From Streptomyces avidinii (GTDB taxonomy: Bacteria > Actinomycetota > Actinomycetes > Streptomycetales > Streptomycetaceae), in NCBI RefSeq assembly GCF_014650695.1, contig NZ_BMVL01000011.1, forward strand, positions 62,001 to 126,000: a stretch of DNA of 64,000 nt, written 5' to 3'. Made by a program: the position numbers and the translations under genes. The notes under the pieces are model-generated. The model was not told the DNA's origin. It searched no databases and was given only the letters and a program-made list of their open reading frames with translations. Below are positions 52,120-60,797 of this stretch, one piece after another (the stretch's first letter is position 1; each line of letters starts with the position of its first letter).

Positions 52120-53166
52120 TCATACGGTGAGCATCACGCCCGCGTACGAAACCCCCGCCACCACCACCCAGGCCCCGAGGCCCAGCGCCGCGGCCCGCCC
52201 GCCGGTCCGGGCCAGCGTCGGCAGGTGCACCGCGCTCCCCAGGCCGAACAGGGCTGCGGCGAGCAGTGCCTCCTGGGCGGTGTGCGCCCACTCCAGCGCT
52301 ACGTCGGGCAGTACGCCGGTGGCGCGCAGCACGGCCGCGGCCAGGAACCCGAGGACGAAAAGCGGCACCGGCGCCGGCCGGCGGCCCGAGGCGGTGCGCA
52401 CCCCGCGACGGCGTGCCCGTACCGAGAAGGCCACGGCCGCCACGAGCGGGGCGAGCAGCGCCACCCGCATCAGCTTGACCAGTACCGCCTCGCCCAGGGC
52501 ATCAGGGCCCGCGGTCTGCGCGGTGGCCACGACCTGGCCGACATCGTGGACACCGGCGCCGACCCACCGCCCGAAGGCGGGGTCGGAGAGTCCCAACGGC
52601 CCTTGGAGAAGCGGGAGTACCGCTATGGCGAGCGTTCCGCACAGGGTGACCAGCGCCACCGAAGCGGCCACGTCCTCCTCGTCGCTGCCGGACACCTCAC
52701 TCACCGCTCCGATCGCCGAAGCGCCGCAGATCGAGTAGCCGGTGGCGATCAACAGCGGCTGGTCGCCCGGGAGCCGCAGCCGACGGCCCAGCCAGAGGGT
52801 GCCGAAGAAGGTGGCCGCGACGACACCGACCACCATCGCCACGGTGGCCCATCCCAGCCGGAGGACCTGGTCCAGCCCCAGGCCGAGGCCCAGCAGGACG
52901 ATACCCATCCGCATCAGCCGCCGTCCGGCCAGGGAGAGCCCGGGCCGCGCGGCCGCGCGTACGAACGTCCTGAGACCCGGCAGGTGGGCCGCAGCGATGC
53001 CCAGCACCACGGATGCGGTCAGCATCGGCACGGCGGGCACGAGGCGATGGATGCACCATGCCGTCAGCGCGCCACCGGCGGCCATCGCCAACCCGGGCCA
53101 GGGAGTGGATGTTTCACGTGAAACATGCCGGACCGCCGCGCCCTGAGGACGGTGAAGGAGGGCCAT
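52120..53166 (-). CDS. YeiH-family putative sulfur-anion exporter
   Basis: A 348-residue membrane protein with about ten helices. Family segments: MGIVLLGLGLGLDQVL, GTLWLGRRLRLPGDQPLLIA, GYSICGASAIGAVSEVSGSDEEDV (about residues 145-168) and VGAGVHDVGQVVATAQ (about residues 208-223). The YeiH/CF0 group is thought to export sulfate or sulfite-like anions; proof is thin. Its ATG overlaps the stop of the cysteine dioxygenase gene (TGATG), which fits removal of the oxidised sulfur made there. A parS site lies in its first codons (HVSRET). Confidence 0.87.
   Translation of the reverse strand: MALLHRPQGAAVRHVSRETSTPWPGLAMAAGGALTAWCIHRLVPAVPMLTASVVLGIAAAHLPGLRTFVRAAARPGLSLAGRRLMRMGIVLLGLGLGLDQVLRLGWATVAMVVGVVAATFFGTLWLGRRLRLPGDQPLLIATGYSICGASAIGAVSEVSGSDEEDVAASVALVTLCGTLAIAVLPLLQGPLGLSDPAFGRWVGAGVHDVGQVVATAQTAGPDALGEAVLVKLMRVALLAPLVAAVAFSVRARRRGVRTASGRRPAPVPLFVLGFLAAAVLRATGVLPDVALEWAHTAQEALLAAALFGLGSAVHLPTLARTGGRAAALGLGAWVVVAGVSYAGVMLTV
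53111..53124. other. parS site (ParB binding), inside exporter gene
   Basis: An exact GTTTCACGTGAAAC, again read as H-V-S-R-E-T in the coding frame. Confidence 0.9.
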
Positions 53167-53714
53167 CAGTCGACGGGGAGCGTGTAGACGCGACGGATGC
53201 TGGTGCCCAGCCGGGAGACGTCGGCGCCGTAGACATGCACCGATATCGCCTTGCTCGTGCAGGAGTTGCGCACCTTGTGGATGTCGCCGGGCGGGGCGAA
53301 CCCGCAGACCTCGCCCTGGGCGTTGACCACGTCCTCGGTCGCCACGAGCCGGGCGGGGCCGGCGCCGGGCGCGAGGCGGAAACGGCGTTCGCTCTCCTCC
53401 CCCTGGTGCACCCCCGCCACGCACCACGACACGTGGTCGTGGATACAGGTCTCCTGCCCTGGCAGCCAGACCAGGGCCACGACCGAGAAGCTGCCGTCGG
53501 ACTCGGCGTGCAGGATGTGCTGCCGGTACCGCTCCGGGTCGCCTTCCTGCTGGGCCGGGGTCAGCAGGTCGGGCGCGCCCAGGTGCGGGGCGAGCCGTTC
53601 GCCCACCAGGTACGCGGTGAGGTCGGGAGCCAGCCCCCGCTCCACGACCGTGCGGATCTCACTGACGAGGGCGGCCATCCTCGTGGTGGTACGGGCCGGT
53701 GTGGTGGTGGTCAT
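53166..53714 (-). CDS. Cysteine dioxygenase
   Basis: A 182-residue cupin that oxidises cysteine to cysteine sulfinate with Fe(II) and oxygen. The iron-binding motif CIHDHVSWCVAGVHQGEE (about residues 88-105) gives His and His, and the third His is in GDIHKVRNS (about residue 145). The tail has VHVYGADVSRLG, as in bacterial Cdo. The ATG at 53714 is preferred over 53750. Middle gene of a LysR-Cdo-YeiH unit, which points to cysteine degradation and sulfur-anion export. Confidence 0.92.
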   Translation of the reverse strand: MTTTTPARTTTRMAALVSEIRTVVERGLAPDLTAYLVGERLAPHLGAPDLLTPAQQEGDPERYRQHILHAESDGSFSVVALVWLPGQETCIHDHVSWCVAGVHQGEESERRFRLAPGAGPARLVATEDVVNAQGEVCGFAPPGDIHKVRNSCTSKAISVHVYGADVSRLGTSIRRVYTLPVD

Positions 53715-53793
53715 ACTGGCAGCGTGCTGCCGCCGTTCCATCACGTCCAACGACAGTTATGACCTGAAATCCCTAGCAGCGCTTATGGGTTGG

Positions 53794-54699
53794 TCAGCAG
53801 CCGACCCGGTTCCCGGCCACCTGTTTCAGCGCGTCGAGCACCACGGCCGTCGCCGGGATCCGCAGGTGGTCCCGGTAGACGTAGGCCGCGATGTGCCGGC
53901 GTGCGGCAGGCTGGAGGGCCCGCCCGCAGACCCGGCTCAGCGAGAGTGAGGGCAGTACCAGCGCGGGCATCATCGCCACGCCCAGGCCCTGAGCGACCAG
54001 GCTCTGCACCACCAGGTTGTCGTCGGTGGCGAAGCGGATGTCGGGCACGAACCCCAGCTCCGCGCACTCGTGCAGCAGGTTCGCACGGCAGCGCGGACAG
54101 CCTGCGATCCACCGTTCCTCGGCGAGGTCTGCCAACTGCACGGCGCGGCGCCGGGCCAGCGGATGCCCGGTCGGCAGCAGCACCGTCAGCTGGTCCTCCA
54201 GCAGCCTGACCTCGGCGACCTCCTCCGGAATCGCCTCGTGCAGGCCGGGATAGGTGAAGGCCAGGGTGATGTCGCACTCGCCGCGCTCCAGCCGGCGCAG
54301 CGACTCGGGGGGCTCCCCCTCCAGCAGTTCCACCTGTATGCCGGGATGGTCCTTGGCCAGGCCGCTCAGGGCCTCGGGGACGAGGGTGACGTTGGCGCTG
54401 GGGAAGCCGCACAGCCTCACGCGGCCGGTGCGCAGCCGGGCGTACGCCCTCAGCTGGGCCTCGGCCGCGGAGAGGTTGCCGAGGATGGTCTCGGCGTGCC
54501 GGGAGAGGGACTCACCTGCCTCGGTGAGCTGCATCCTGCGGCCCACGCGGGTGAACAGCGGGGTGCCGACGGCACGTTCGAGTGCCTTCATCTGCTGGGT
54601 GATGGCGGGCTGGGTGTAGCCCAGCACGCGGGCGGCGGCCGAGTACGACCCGGAGGCGACCACCGCGTGAAAGGTCCGTATGTGCCGAGAATCGAACAC
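53794..54699 (-). CDS. LysR-family regulator
   Basis: A 301-residue regulator from the GTG at 54699. The N-terminal helix-turn-helix reads HIRTFHAVVASGSYSAAARV, LGYTQPAITQQMKALERAVG (residues 5-45), followed by the LysR effector domain with a pair of Cys in AGCPRCRANLLHECAELG (about residues 199-216), which could sense thiol or sulfur state. It is transcribed in the same direction as cdo with an 80-bp gap. The longer frame to 54846 is rejected because it crosses the terminator. Confidence 0.92.
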   Translation of the reverse strand: MFDSRHIRTFHAVVASGSYSAAARVLGYTQPAITQQMKALERAVGTPLFTRVGRRMQLTEAGESLSRHAETILGNLSAAEAQLRAYARLRTGRVRLCGFPSANVTLVPEALSGLAKDHPGIQVELLEGEPPESLRRLERGECDITLAFTYPGLHEAIPEEVAEVRLLEDQLTVLLPTGHPLARRRAVQLADLAEERWIAGCPRCRANLLHECAELGFVPDIRFATDDNLVVQSLVAQGLGVAMMPALVLPSLSLSRVCGRALQPAARRHIAAYVYRDHLRIPATAVVLDALKQVAGNRVGC

Positions 54700-54721
54700 G
54701 AGGGAAGCATAAGCGGACGTT

Positions 54722-54758
54722 GGAGGGGCCGTAGGCGATTCCCGCCTACGGCCCCTCC
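54722..54758 (-). terminator. HtrA gene terminator
   Basis: GGAGGGGCCGTAGGCG pairs perfectly with CGCCTACGGCCCCTCC (16 bp). Confidence 0.88.
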
Positions 54759-54787
54759 TCGTCGGGTCGCCGCCGCGACCGGTGGTG

Positions 54788-56281
54788 CTACTTGTCGCCG
54801 ACCCGGGAGCCGAGCGTGATGTCGACCGTGGTCGGCTTGCCGCCACGCAGGTAGGTCAGCTTCACGGTGTCGCCGGGCTTGTACGTCCAGATCATGCTGA
54901 TAAGGGTCGGGCCGCTGTCGACCGGCTTGCCGCCGAACTCGGTGATGACGTCGCCCGGCTTGAGGCCCGCCTTGCCGGCGGGGCCGTTCGGGTCCACCAG
55001 CTCGTTGGCGGCCGCGCCCTGTTCGGAGATCTTGGCGCCCTCGGACTTGGCCTGCAGGTCCACGGAGACCGAGATCACCGGGTAGACGGGCTTGCCCGTC
55101 TTGATCAGCGATTCGGCGACGTTCTTCGCCTGGTTGACCGGGATGGCGAAGCCGAGGCCGATGGAGCCGGCCTGGCCGCCGCCGAAGCCGCCGTTGCCCG
55201 CCGACTGGATCGCGGAGTTGATACCGATGACCGCGCCGCGTCCGTCGAGCAGCGGGCCGCCGGAGTTGCCCGGGTTGATCGAGGCGTCCGTCTGGAGGGC
55301 ACTCATGTACGAGTTCTTGCTGCCGGTGCCGTCGCCGGAGGCGACCGGGCGGTTCTTGGCGCTCACGATGCCGGTGGTGACCGTGTTCGACAGGCCGAAG
55401 GGGGCGCCGATCGCGATGGTCGAGTCGCCGACCGCGACCTTGTCGGAGTCGCCGAGCGGCAGCGGCTTGAGGCCGGCCGGCGGGTTCTTCAGCTTGAGGA
55501 CGGCGACGTCGTAGCCCTGGGCGCGGCCCACGACCTCGGCGTCGTACCGCTTGCCGTCGGAGAACGTCGCGAAGAGCTTGCCGCCGTTCGCGGCCGAGGC
55601 CACGACGTGGTTGTTGGTGAGGATGTGGCCCTGCTGGTCGTAGACGAAGCCGGTGCCGGTGCCGCCCTCGCCGTCGCCGGCCGAGGCCTCGATGGTGACC
55701 ACGCTGGGCAGGGCCCCCGCGGCCAGACCGGCGATGGAGCCGGCCTCGCGCTTGAGGTCCTTGGGGGTGTTCGCGGCGCTGATCGTGGTGGAGCCGGTGC
55801 CGTTGTTGCTGCGCTCGGCAGCCCAGTAGCCGACGCCACCGCCGATGCCGCCCGCGAGGAGGGCCGCCACCAGCACAGCCGCGACGAGGCCGCCCTTGCC
55901 CTTCTGCTTCGGCGCGGGGGCGCCGTCGGCCGTCAGGGGAGCACCCCAGGCACCGCCGCCGTGGCCGCCCGCTCCGTACGCCGGAACGGTGGGCGGCGGG
56001 GGCGGCCAGCCCTCGGCGCCGTGCGCCGCCTGGGCCTGGGGCCCGCCGTACGCCGGGGCGTGGCCCTCGCCATAGGCCGGGGCGGCCGCGGGCGCCGCTG
56101 TGGGCGGGATCTGCTGGGTGGGCTCGGTACCGGGGGCCGGAGTGGGCGGCAGCTGCTGGGTCACCGGCTCGGGGACGGCGGGCGCGGGGGCCGCATCCTG
56201 CGTCTCGGAGGCCGGAGCAGGGGGTACGGACGGGGCCGCGGGGGGTGTCGGGGCCGCGGTGCCCTCGTTCTCGGTGCTCAC
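54788..56281 (-). CDS. HtrA/DegP-type membrane-anchored serine protease with PDZ
   Basis: A 497-residue protein. The cytosolic N-terminus (about residues 1-130) is Pro/Ala-rich with repeated AP and TQQ(L/I)PP units. One membrane helix GLVAAVLVAALLAGGIGGGV (about residues 133-152) follows, then a trypsin-fold domain with His in LTNNHVVA (about residue 226), Asp in YDVAVLKLK (about residue 256) and Ser in NPGNSGGPLLDG (about residue 342), then one PDZ domain (PNGPAGKAGLKPGDVI, GGKPVDSGPTL). HtrA proteases degrade or refold damaged envelope proteins. The promoter region is shared with the divergent glycerophosphodiesterase gene (239 bp); no CseR site is identifiable by eye. Confidence 0.93.
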   Translation of the reverse strand: MSTENEGTAAPTPPAAPSVPPAPASETQDAAPAPAVPEPVTQQLPPTPAPGTEPTQQIPPTAAPAAAPAYGEGHAPAYGGPQAQAAHGAEGWPPPPPTVPAYGAGGHGGGAWGAPLTADGAPAPKQKGKGGLVAAVLVAALLAGGIGGGVGYWAAERSNNGTGSTTISAANTPKDLKREAGSIAGLAAGALPSVVTIEASAGDGEGGTGTGFVYDQQGHILTNNHVVASAANGGKLFATFSDGKRYDAEVVGRAQGYDVAVLKLKNPPAGLKPLPLGDSDKVAVGDSTIAIGAPFGLSNTVTTGIVSAKNRPVASGDGTGSKNSYMSALQTDASINPGNSGGPLLDGRGAVIGINSAIQSAGNGGFGGGQAGSIGLGFAIPVNQAKNVAESLIKTGKPVYPVISVSVDLQAKSEGAKISEQGAAANELVDPNGPAGKAGLKPGDVITEFGGKPVDSGPTLISMIWTYKPGDTVKLTYLRGGKPTTVDITLGSRVGDK

Positions 56282-56520
56282 AGCGCTCTCTCCTCGTCAC
56301 ACACGGCTTCGGAAAATTCTCTGGCGATATCGGTCCGACTGAACGTTCGACGTGCCGCACAAGTTCCTGGGCAAAGCCTTTCCCATGACCCGTCAGAGCA
56401 CTGTAAGCCGGACCTGTGCATCTCTCCCCATTCTTTATATCCGACATTACGGATGCGCTCATGGGGCCGATACGCGCCCGCGCCCGGCGCCCGGGGACCT
56501 CTCGGTGGCACCATGACCCG

Positions 56521-57321
56521 GTGACCCACGCAATGCCGCGCACCATCCAGGTCGTCGCCCACCGCGGCGCCTCGGAGGATGCCCCAGAGCACACGCTGGC
56601 CGCCTACCGCAAGGCCATCGAGGACGGCGCCGACGGCCTCGAATGCGATGTCCGGCTCACCGCGGACGGCCATCTGGTCCTGGTCCACGACCGCCGGGTG
56701 AACCGCACCTCGAACGGCCGCGGCGCGGTCTCCGCCCTGGAACTGGCCGATCTCGCCGCCCTCGACTTCGGCTCCTGGAAGGACCGCGAGGAGTCCCCCG
56801 ACTGGGACGCGGACCCCGAGCGCACCTCGGTCCTCACCCTGGAGCGCCTGCTGGAGCTGGTCTCCGACGCCGGACGGCCGGTGCAGCTCGCGATCGAGAC
56901 GAAGCATCCGACCCGCTGGGCCGGACAGGTGGAGGAACGCCTCCTCGCCCTCCTCAAGCGCTTCGATCTGGACGCCCCGCCCGCCGAGGGGCCGCACCCG
57001 GTGCGCGTCATGAGCTTCTCGGCACGCTCCCTGCACCGGATCCGGGCTTCCGCGCCGACGATCCCGACCGTGTACCTGATGCAGTTCATCTCGCCGCGGA
57101 TGCGGGACGGGCGGCTGCCGGCCGGAGTGACGATCGCCGGTCCCGGGATGCGGATCGTGCGCAACCATCCCGGCTTCATCCACAAGCTCCAGGGCGCGGG
57201 CCACTCCGTGCACGTATGGACAGTGAACGAACCGGAAGACGTTCAGCTCTGCGCTGATCTGGGCGTGGAGGCCATCATCACGAACAGACCCCGCCAAGTT
57301 CTGTCCCAACTCGGACGCTGA
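56521..57321 (+). CDS. Glycerophosphodiester phosphodiesterase
   Basis: A 266-residue TIM-barrel enzyme that cleaves glycerophosphodiesters to glycerol-3-phosphate and an alcohol. Catalytic and metal residues: AHRGASEDAPEHTLAAY (His and Glu, about residues 14-30), GLECDVRLTADGHLVLVHDR (Glu, Asp and His, about residues 39-58) and AIETKHPTRW. The C-terminus has VHVWTVNEPEDV and VEAIITNRP. No signal peptide, so it is cytosolic. The GTG at 56521 and an ATG at 56533 are both possible. Confidence 0.93.
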   Translation: MTHAMPRTIQVVAHRGASEDAPEHTLAAYRKAIEDGADGLECDVRLTADGHLVLVHDRRVNRTSNGRGAVSALELADLAALDFGSWKDREESPDWDADPERTSVLTLERLLELVSDAGRPVQLAIETKHPTRWAGQVEERLLALLKRFDLDAPPAEGPHPVRVMSFSARSLHRIRASAPTIPTVYLMQFISPRMRDGRLPAGVTIAGPGMRIVRNHPGFIHKLQGAGHSVHVWTVNEPEDVQLCADLGVEAIITNRPRQVLSQLGR

Positions 57322-57502
57322 CATCCCGATTTGCACACCCGTCACCCGCGGCACGTCCGTAACAGGGTGTGCTCCGGCGCATCCGCTCCGCATTTGGTCG
57401 GCATGAATGCGTCAGAGGGGCGCGCTTCGGACTCCTTCGGCGGTTTCCGGTCCAGGCCATTGGGGCATCCAGACCATGCGTGGGGCTAAGGAGGTTCCGG
57501 GG

Positions 57503-58018
57503 GTGGCGTTGGTGGTGGCACAAGAAGTGCCCACGTCGTCGTGCATGGACGTACGCCATGGTCCTGCGGGCGTGGGCGAGGCGAGACACCGAATGCGCGA
57601 ACAACTGCGTATCAGCGGTGTGCCCGAATCGGTCGTGGACGATGCCGTACTGATCCTTTCCGAACTGCTCAGCAACGCCTGTCGACACGGCAGGCCCCTG
57701 GGCTCTCGGGAAGTCGGGGACGGGGAGATACGCGCCGCATGGCGCGTCGACAGAGCGGGACGACTGACGGTCGAGGTCACGGACGGCGGCGGGCCCACCC
57801 GCCCGGTCCCGGCCACGCCCTCGGTCACCGCACGGGGCGGCCGGGGGCTGAACATCATCAGCGCCCTGGCCCAGGACTGGGGTGTCCGGGACGGAGCGGC
57901 GGGTGAGGTCACCGTGTGGGTGATCGTTGCCTGTGGGCCCCGGCACGAGGATTTCGCTACGCGCGTTGCGCCCCCGGCGATCGACTTCAGTACGGCCTTC
58001 GACGACCTCGATCCCTGA
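57503..58018 (+). CDS. RsbW-type ATP-binding regulatory protein
   Basis: A 171-residue histidine-kinase-like ATPase domain alone, as in anti-sigma factors. Motifs: DDAVLILSELLSNACRHGRP (N-box, about residues 48-67), VEVTDGGGPTRP (G1) and GGRGLNIISALAQDWGV (G2). The GTG at 57503 follows a perfect AAGGAGG at eight bases, whereas longer starts have none. Such proteins in streptomycetes bind sigma factors or anti-anti-sigma proteins. No partner adjoins, but two SigF-type sigma factors lie at 20-22 kb and a PP2C-like protein at 61 kb. Confidence 0.88.
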   Translation: MALVVAQEVPTSSCMDVRHGPAGVGEARHRMREQLRISGVPESVVDDAVLILSELLSNACRHGRPLGSREVGDGEIRAAWRVDRAGRLTVEVTDGGGPTRPVPATPSVTARGGRGLNIISALAQDWGVRDGAAGEVTVWVIVACGPRHEDFATRVAPPAIDFSTAFDDLDP

Positions 58019-58070
58019 GCCGGGATCGCCGACCGCACGACGGACACAGCAGCACGGCAACGAGCTACAC

Positions 58071-58097
58071 AGCACGACAGCACGACAGCACGACAGC
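58071..58097. repeat. Triple 8-bp tandem repeat
   Basis: AGCACGAC occurs three times in tandem, then AGC, between the ATPase gene and the SEC-C gene. Confidence 0.8.
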
Positions 58098-58240
58098 AGT
58101 ACCGGTCATCCGCACAGGCGGCCGTCCGGGAGCGCACGCCGACCGTGCTCCCGGCCGCACCCAACCGGTTCCGGCGGTACGAACGGCTAGGCTCGCGCCC
58201 AGACACGACGCCGTACCGCCGCAACCGGGAGACACGCACG

Positions 58241-59215
58241 ATGGCCAAGAAGCGCCCCGCAGCCAAGACTGCAAAGCCGCAGCTCAACAACGGTGAGATC
58301 CCCGTTGTGGGCGCCCGCGAGCCCTGCCCCTGCGGGTCCGGCCGCCGCTACAAGGCCTGCCACGGCGCGGCCGCCGCGCACGCCGTCACCGAGCACGTGC
58401 AGCGCCCGTTCGAGGGCCTGCCGGGCGAGTGCGACTGGGTCGCCCTGCGCGAGCTCGTGCCCGCGGCCACCGTCCCGCTGTCCCTCAAGGGCGGTCTGCC
58501 CGAGGGCGTGCCCTCCGTGACGCTGGTGACCGTACTGCCCATGGCGTGGCCGGCACTGCGCCGCGAGGACGGGTCCGTCCTCCTCGGCCTGCAGAACGAG
58601 TCCTCCTCCGGCGACCTCGGCCGCGACATGGCCGACACCCTGGAGCGTGCCCTCGCGGCGGAGCCGGGTACGCCGGTTGCCGCCCGCCGGGTTCCGGCCG
58701 AGGGTCCCCGACTTCAGGATCTCCTGGACACCGACGGCGGTTTCGAGCCGGTTGTGCACAGCGGGTTCGAATTCTGGATTCCGGAATCCGAGAGCGCCCA
58801 GAACGCCTCGCCGGAGATCGCCGCTTCGCTGGAGCGGGCCAACGCCGCCGCCATTCCCACCGTCAAGCTGACCGGCGTGGACGCCGCCTACTGGTGCGAG
58901 ACCCCGGACAAGAACCACCTGCGCTGGGTCATGCCGCACCCGGAGGAGAAGCTGCTCGACGCCCTCGCGCGGCTGCACGCGGCCGGCACCTCCTCGCTCG
59001 GAGAGGGCACGAAGCTCGTCGGCTCCTTCCGCGCGCACGGCCTGATGGTCCCCGTCTGGGACCTGCCCACCGGGGTCACGGCCGACGACGTCGAAAAGCC
59101 CGCGGCAGAGTTCGCGGAGCGGCTGGCCGGAGCCCTGGCCACGGACGCCCCGCTGACCACGGAGGAGCGCCGGGCGCGTGGCGGACTCACCAACCGCCAG
59201 GTGACCCTCAGCTGA
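58241..59215 (+). CDS. SEC-C zinc-motif protein (DUF5926-like)
   Basis: A 324-residue protein with a Lys/Ala-rich start (AKKRPAAKTAKPQ) and an SEC-C zinc site REPCPCGSGRRYKACHG (about residues 27-43), the same metal-binding tail that ends SecA. The rest (about 280 residues) is a domain of unknown function with WIPESESAQNASPEIAASLE and ETPDKNHLRWVMPHPEEKLL. The ATG at 58241 has GGGAGA upstream. Very common in actinobacteria; may associate with ribosomes or nucleic acids, but this is unproven. Confidence 0.87.
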   Translation: MAKKRPAAKTAKPQLNNGEIPVVGAREPCPCGSGRRYKACHGAAAAHAVTEHVQRPFEGLPGECDWVALRELVPAATVPLSLKGGLPEGVPSVTLVTVLPMAWPALRREDGSVLLGLQNESSSGDLGRDMADTLERALAAEPGTPVAARRVPAEGPRLQDLLDTDGGFEPVVHSGFEFWIPESESAQNASPEIAASLERANAAAIPTVKLTGVDAAYWCETPDKNHLRWVMPHPEEKLLDALARLHAAGTSSLGEGTKLVGSFRAHGLMVPVWDLPTGVTADDVEKPAAEFAERLAGALATDAPLTTEERRARGGLTNRQVTLS

Positions 59216-59335
59216 CCGAGCGCACGCGTGGAGTCGGTGACCGGAGTCACAACTCCCGCTAATCGTCTGCAAATCGGTGTCTGAATATCGGAGATCGAAT
59301 TTGCGAACAGGCGATCTCTTGTTACCGTTCTTGTA

Positions 59336-59375
59336 GCCCGGTCGCTGGTGCATCCCCCGTCGCCAGCGACCGGGC
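59336..59375. terminator. Bidirectional hairpin, or end of a short RNA
   Basis: GCCCGGTCGCTGG pairs with CCAGCGACCGGGC (13 bp), followed on the plus strand by CCTTGATTTT. It serves two convergent genes. A possible -35 TTGCGA (59301) and -10 TACCGT (59323) sit just upstream on the plus strand. Confidence 0.75.
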
Positions 59376-59395
59376 CCTTGATTTTCAGGGTGTGG

Positions 59396-59959
59396 TCAAC
59401 CATCACCTGGTGCCGGTGAGTTGCTCCCGGACCTCAAGAGCAGTTCCCCTTCATCATCCGGAACTGCAAATTCCGCTACGGCCGAGTAACTCTCCGGCTC
59501 CCCGACCGAGGCCTCCTTCGGCGTCTCGCACAGGCCCGGTTCGTCGCCCGCTCCCACCGCGCACCTGATCTGGACCGTGCGCCCGGCCGGCCCCATCATC
59601 GTCAGCACCGCATCCAGTGCGCGACCGCTTGTGTTTCGGTAGTAACTCCGGCCCCACGTCCGGCCGTCACCCACCAGCACGCAGGTCTGCGCCTCCACCC
59701 CGTGCGGCGAGGACAGTTCGGGGCCGCAGCGGGAATCCGTACGGGGCTGCTCGGCCGGGCCGGGCTGCTGCGGGCCGGTCGCCGGCGCCGAGTCCGCGGG
59801 AGACGTGCGGGAGCGGTCCGAAAGCCCGAGCACCGAGAACAGGCCGCCACCCTTTCCGTCATCCTGACCGGCGAAATCCGGCCTGGCGATCGCTCCGGCG
59901 AGCGGGAGCGACAAGATGATCAGCACACCGGCACCGATACCGATCAGGCGGAGATTCAT
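59396..59959 (-). CDS. Membrane-anchored hypothetical protein
   Basis: A 187-residue protein. The start RLIGIGAGVLIILSLPLAGAI is a signal anchor, followed by an outer disordered part (about residues 40-85, Ser/Pro/Gln) and a C-terminal domain with four Cys (SRCGPELSS, QTCVLVGDGRTWGRSYYRN, IRCAVGAGDEPGLCETP) that probably form two disulfides. No domain that I recognise. It ends next to the hairpin at 59336 and starts 110 bp from the prim-pol gene end on the same strand. Confidence 0.72.
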   Translation of the reverse strand: MNLRLIGIGAGVLIILSLPLAGAIARPDFAGQDDGKGGGLFSVLGLSDRSRTSPADSAPATGPQQPGPAEQPRTDSRCGPELSSPHGVEAQTCVLVGDGRTWGRSYYRNTSGRALDAVLTMMGPAGRTVQIRCAVGAGDEPGLCETPKEASVGEPESYSAVAEFAVPDDEGELLLRSGSNSPAPGDG

Positions 59960-60068
59960 TCGCCGAAGATAGCGAGGCGGGAATGGGGCACAGAGATCCC
60001 CGCGCCCAATTCCCTTGGAAACTCGTCCCGCTGGCACCCTTACGAGTGATCCTCGGGTGGCTTGCAGG

Positions 60069-60797
60069 TCAGTACGCGAGCCTGCTGCCACCGCCGGGCG
60101 CACCACTGCTGGCCTCGACCAGTGCGTCCACGACCGCCTCGACCTCGGGCAGCCAGAGACTTCCCGCACCTCGCGCCCCCGACGGGCGCCGGTCCGCGCG
60201 CGGCTCCCGTTCCCAGCGCACCTGGCCGCCGCTGGAGGCTGCGGAAGGCGGCAGCAACAGGTAGCCGCCCTCGCCGTGGAAGCGCAGTGAGGAGGGCACG
60301 TGGTCCTTCGCGTACAGGAGTTCGCCGAGCCGCTCCAGCGAGTAGGGCGCCACCATCAGCGCCCAACGGGTGGGCGTTGCCACGACCGGCCCGAGCCGCA
60401 TGCCCAGTGCGTCCAGTCGTACGAGGGCGCGTGCGGCCGCGCCGGCCGGCAGGCTGACCGCGCACGGCGCGGCGCCTCCGGTGGCCATCAGGACGGGAGC
60501 GGTGGGCCGGTTGGTCCACCACCAGGCCACCATCCGGGGATCGGTGGTGGCGGCGAGCAGGCCGGGGTCGAAGGGGTGTGCGCCGGGGACGACGCAGTCG
60601 GGGTCGGGGCAGGCGCATCCGGCTCCGTCGGGGCCCGATCGGCCGACGCCGGGCAGGACGGGCCATTGCCAGGTGATGGCGCAGACGAGCGCCGCGTCGA
60701 GCAGGGCGGACGTGCCGCCGCTCTGTCCCGGGTCGGGGCGCAGGGATTGAAAGCGATCGCGGAGCCGCTGGAGACGCCTTCCGAGGATCTCGCGCAT
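60069..60797 (-). CDS. Prim-pol-like protein, probably inactive
   Basis: A 242-residue protein resembling the primase/polymerase N-terminal domain family. It has a start helix REILGRRLQRLRDRFQSL, then ITWQWPVLPGVGRSG, a cysteine segment GCACPDPDCVVPGAHPFDPG (about residues 62-81), MVAWWWTNRPTAPVLMATGG (about residues 92-111) and a C-terminal WLPEVEAVVDALVEA. In active prim-pol proteins the strand after the TGG-like turn carries acidic D.D residues for metals; here it reads APCAVSLPAG, with none. The ATG at 60797 is chosen; upstream codons to 60905 show no conservation. Probably a regulatory relative. Divergent from the PP2C gene across 513 bp. Confidence 0.77.
   Translation of the reverse strand: MREILGRRLQRLRDRFQSLRPDPGQSGGTSALLDAALVCAITWQWPVLPGVGRSGPDGAGCACPDPDCVVPGAHPFDPGLLAATTDPRMVAWWWTNRPTAPVLMATGGAAPCAVSLPAGAAARALVRLDALGMRLGPVVATPTRWALMVAPYSLERLGELLYAKDHVPSSLRFHGEGGYLLLPPSAASSGGQVRWEREPRADRRPSGARGAGSLWLPEVEAVVDALVEASSGAPGGGSRLAY

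Noticed and set aside
59216..59395. c-di-AMP or other riboswitch
   Set aside because: The stretch lies between convergent genes with no gene downstream to control, and no riboswitch core was recognised.
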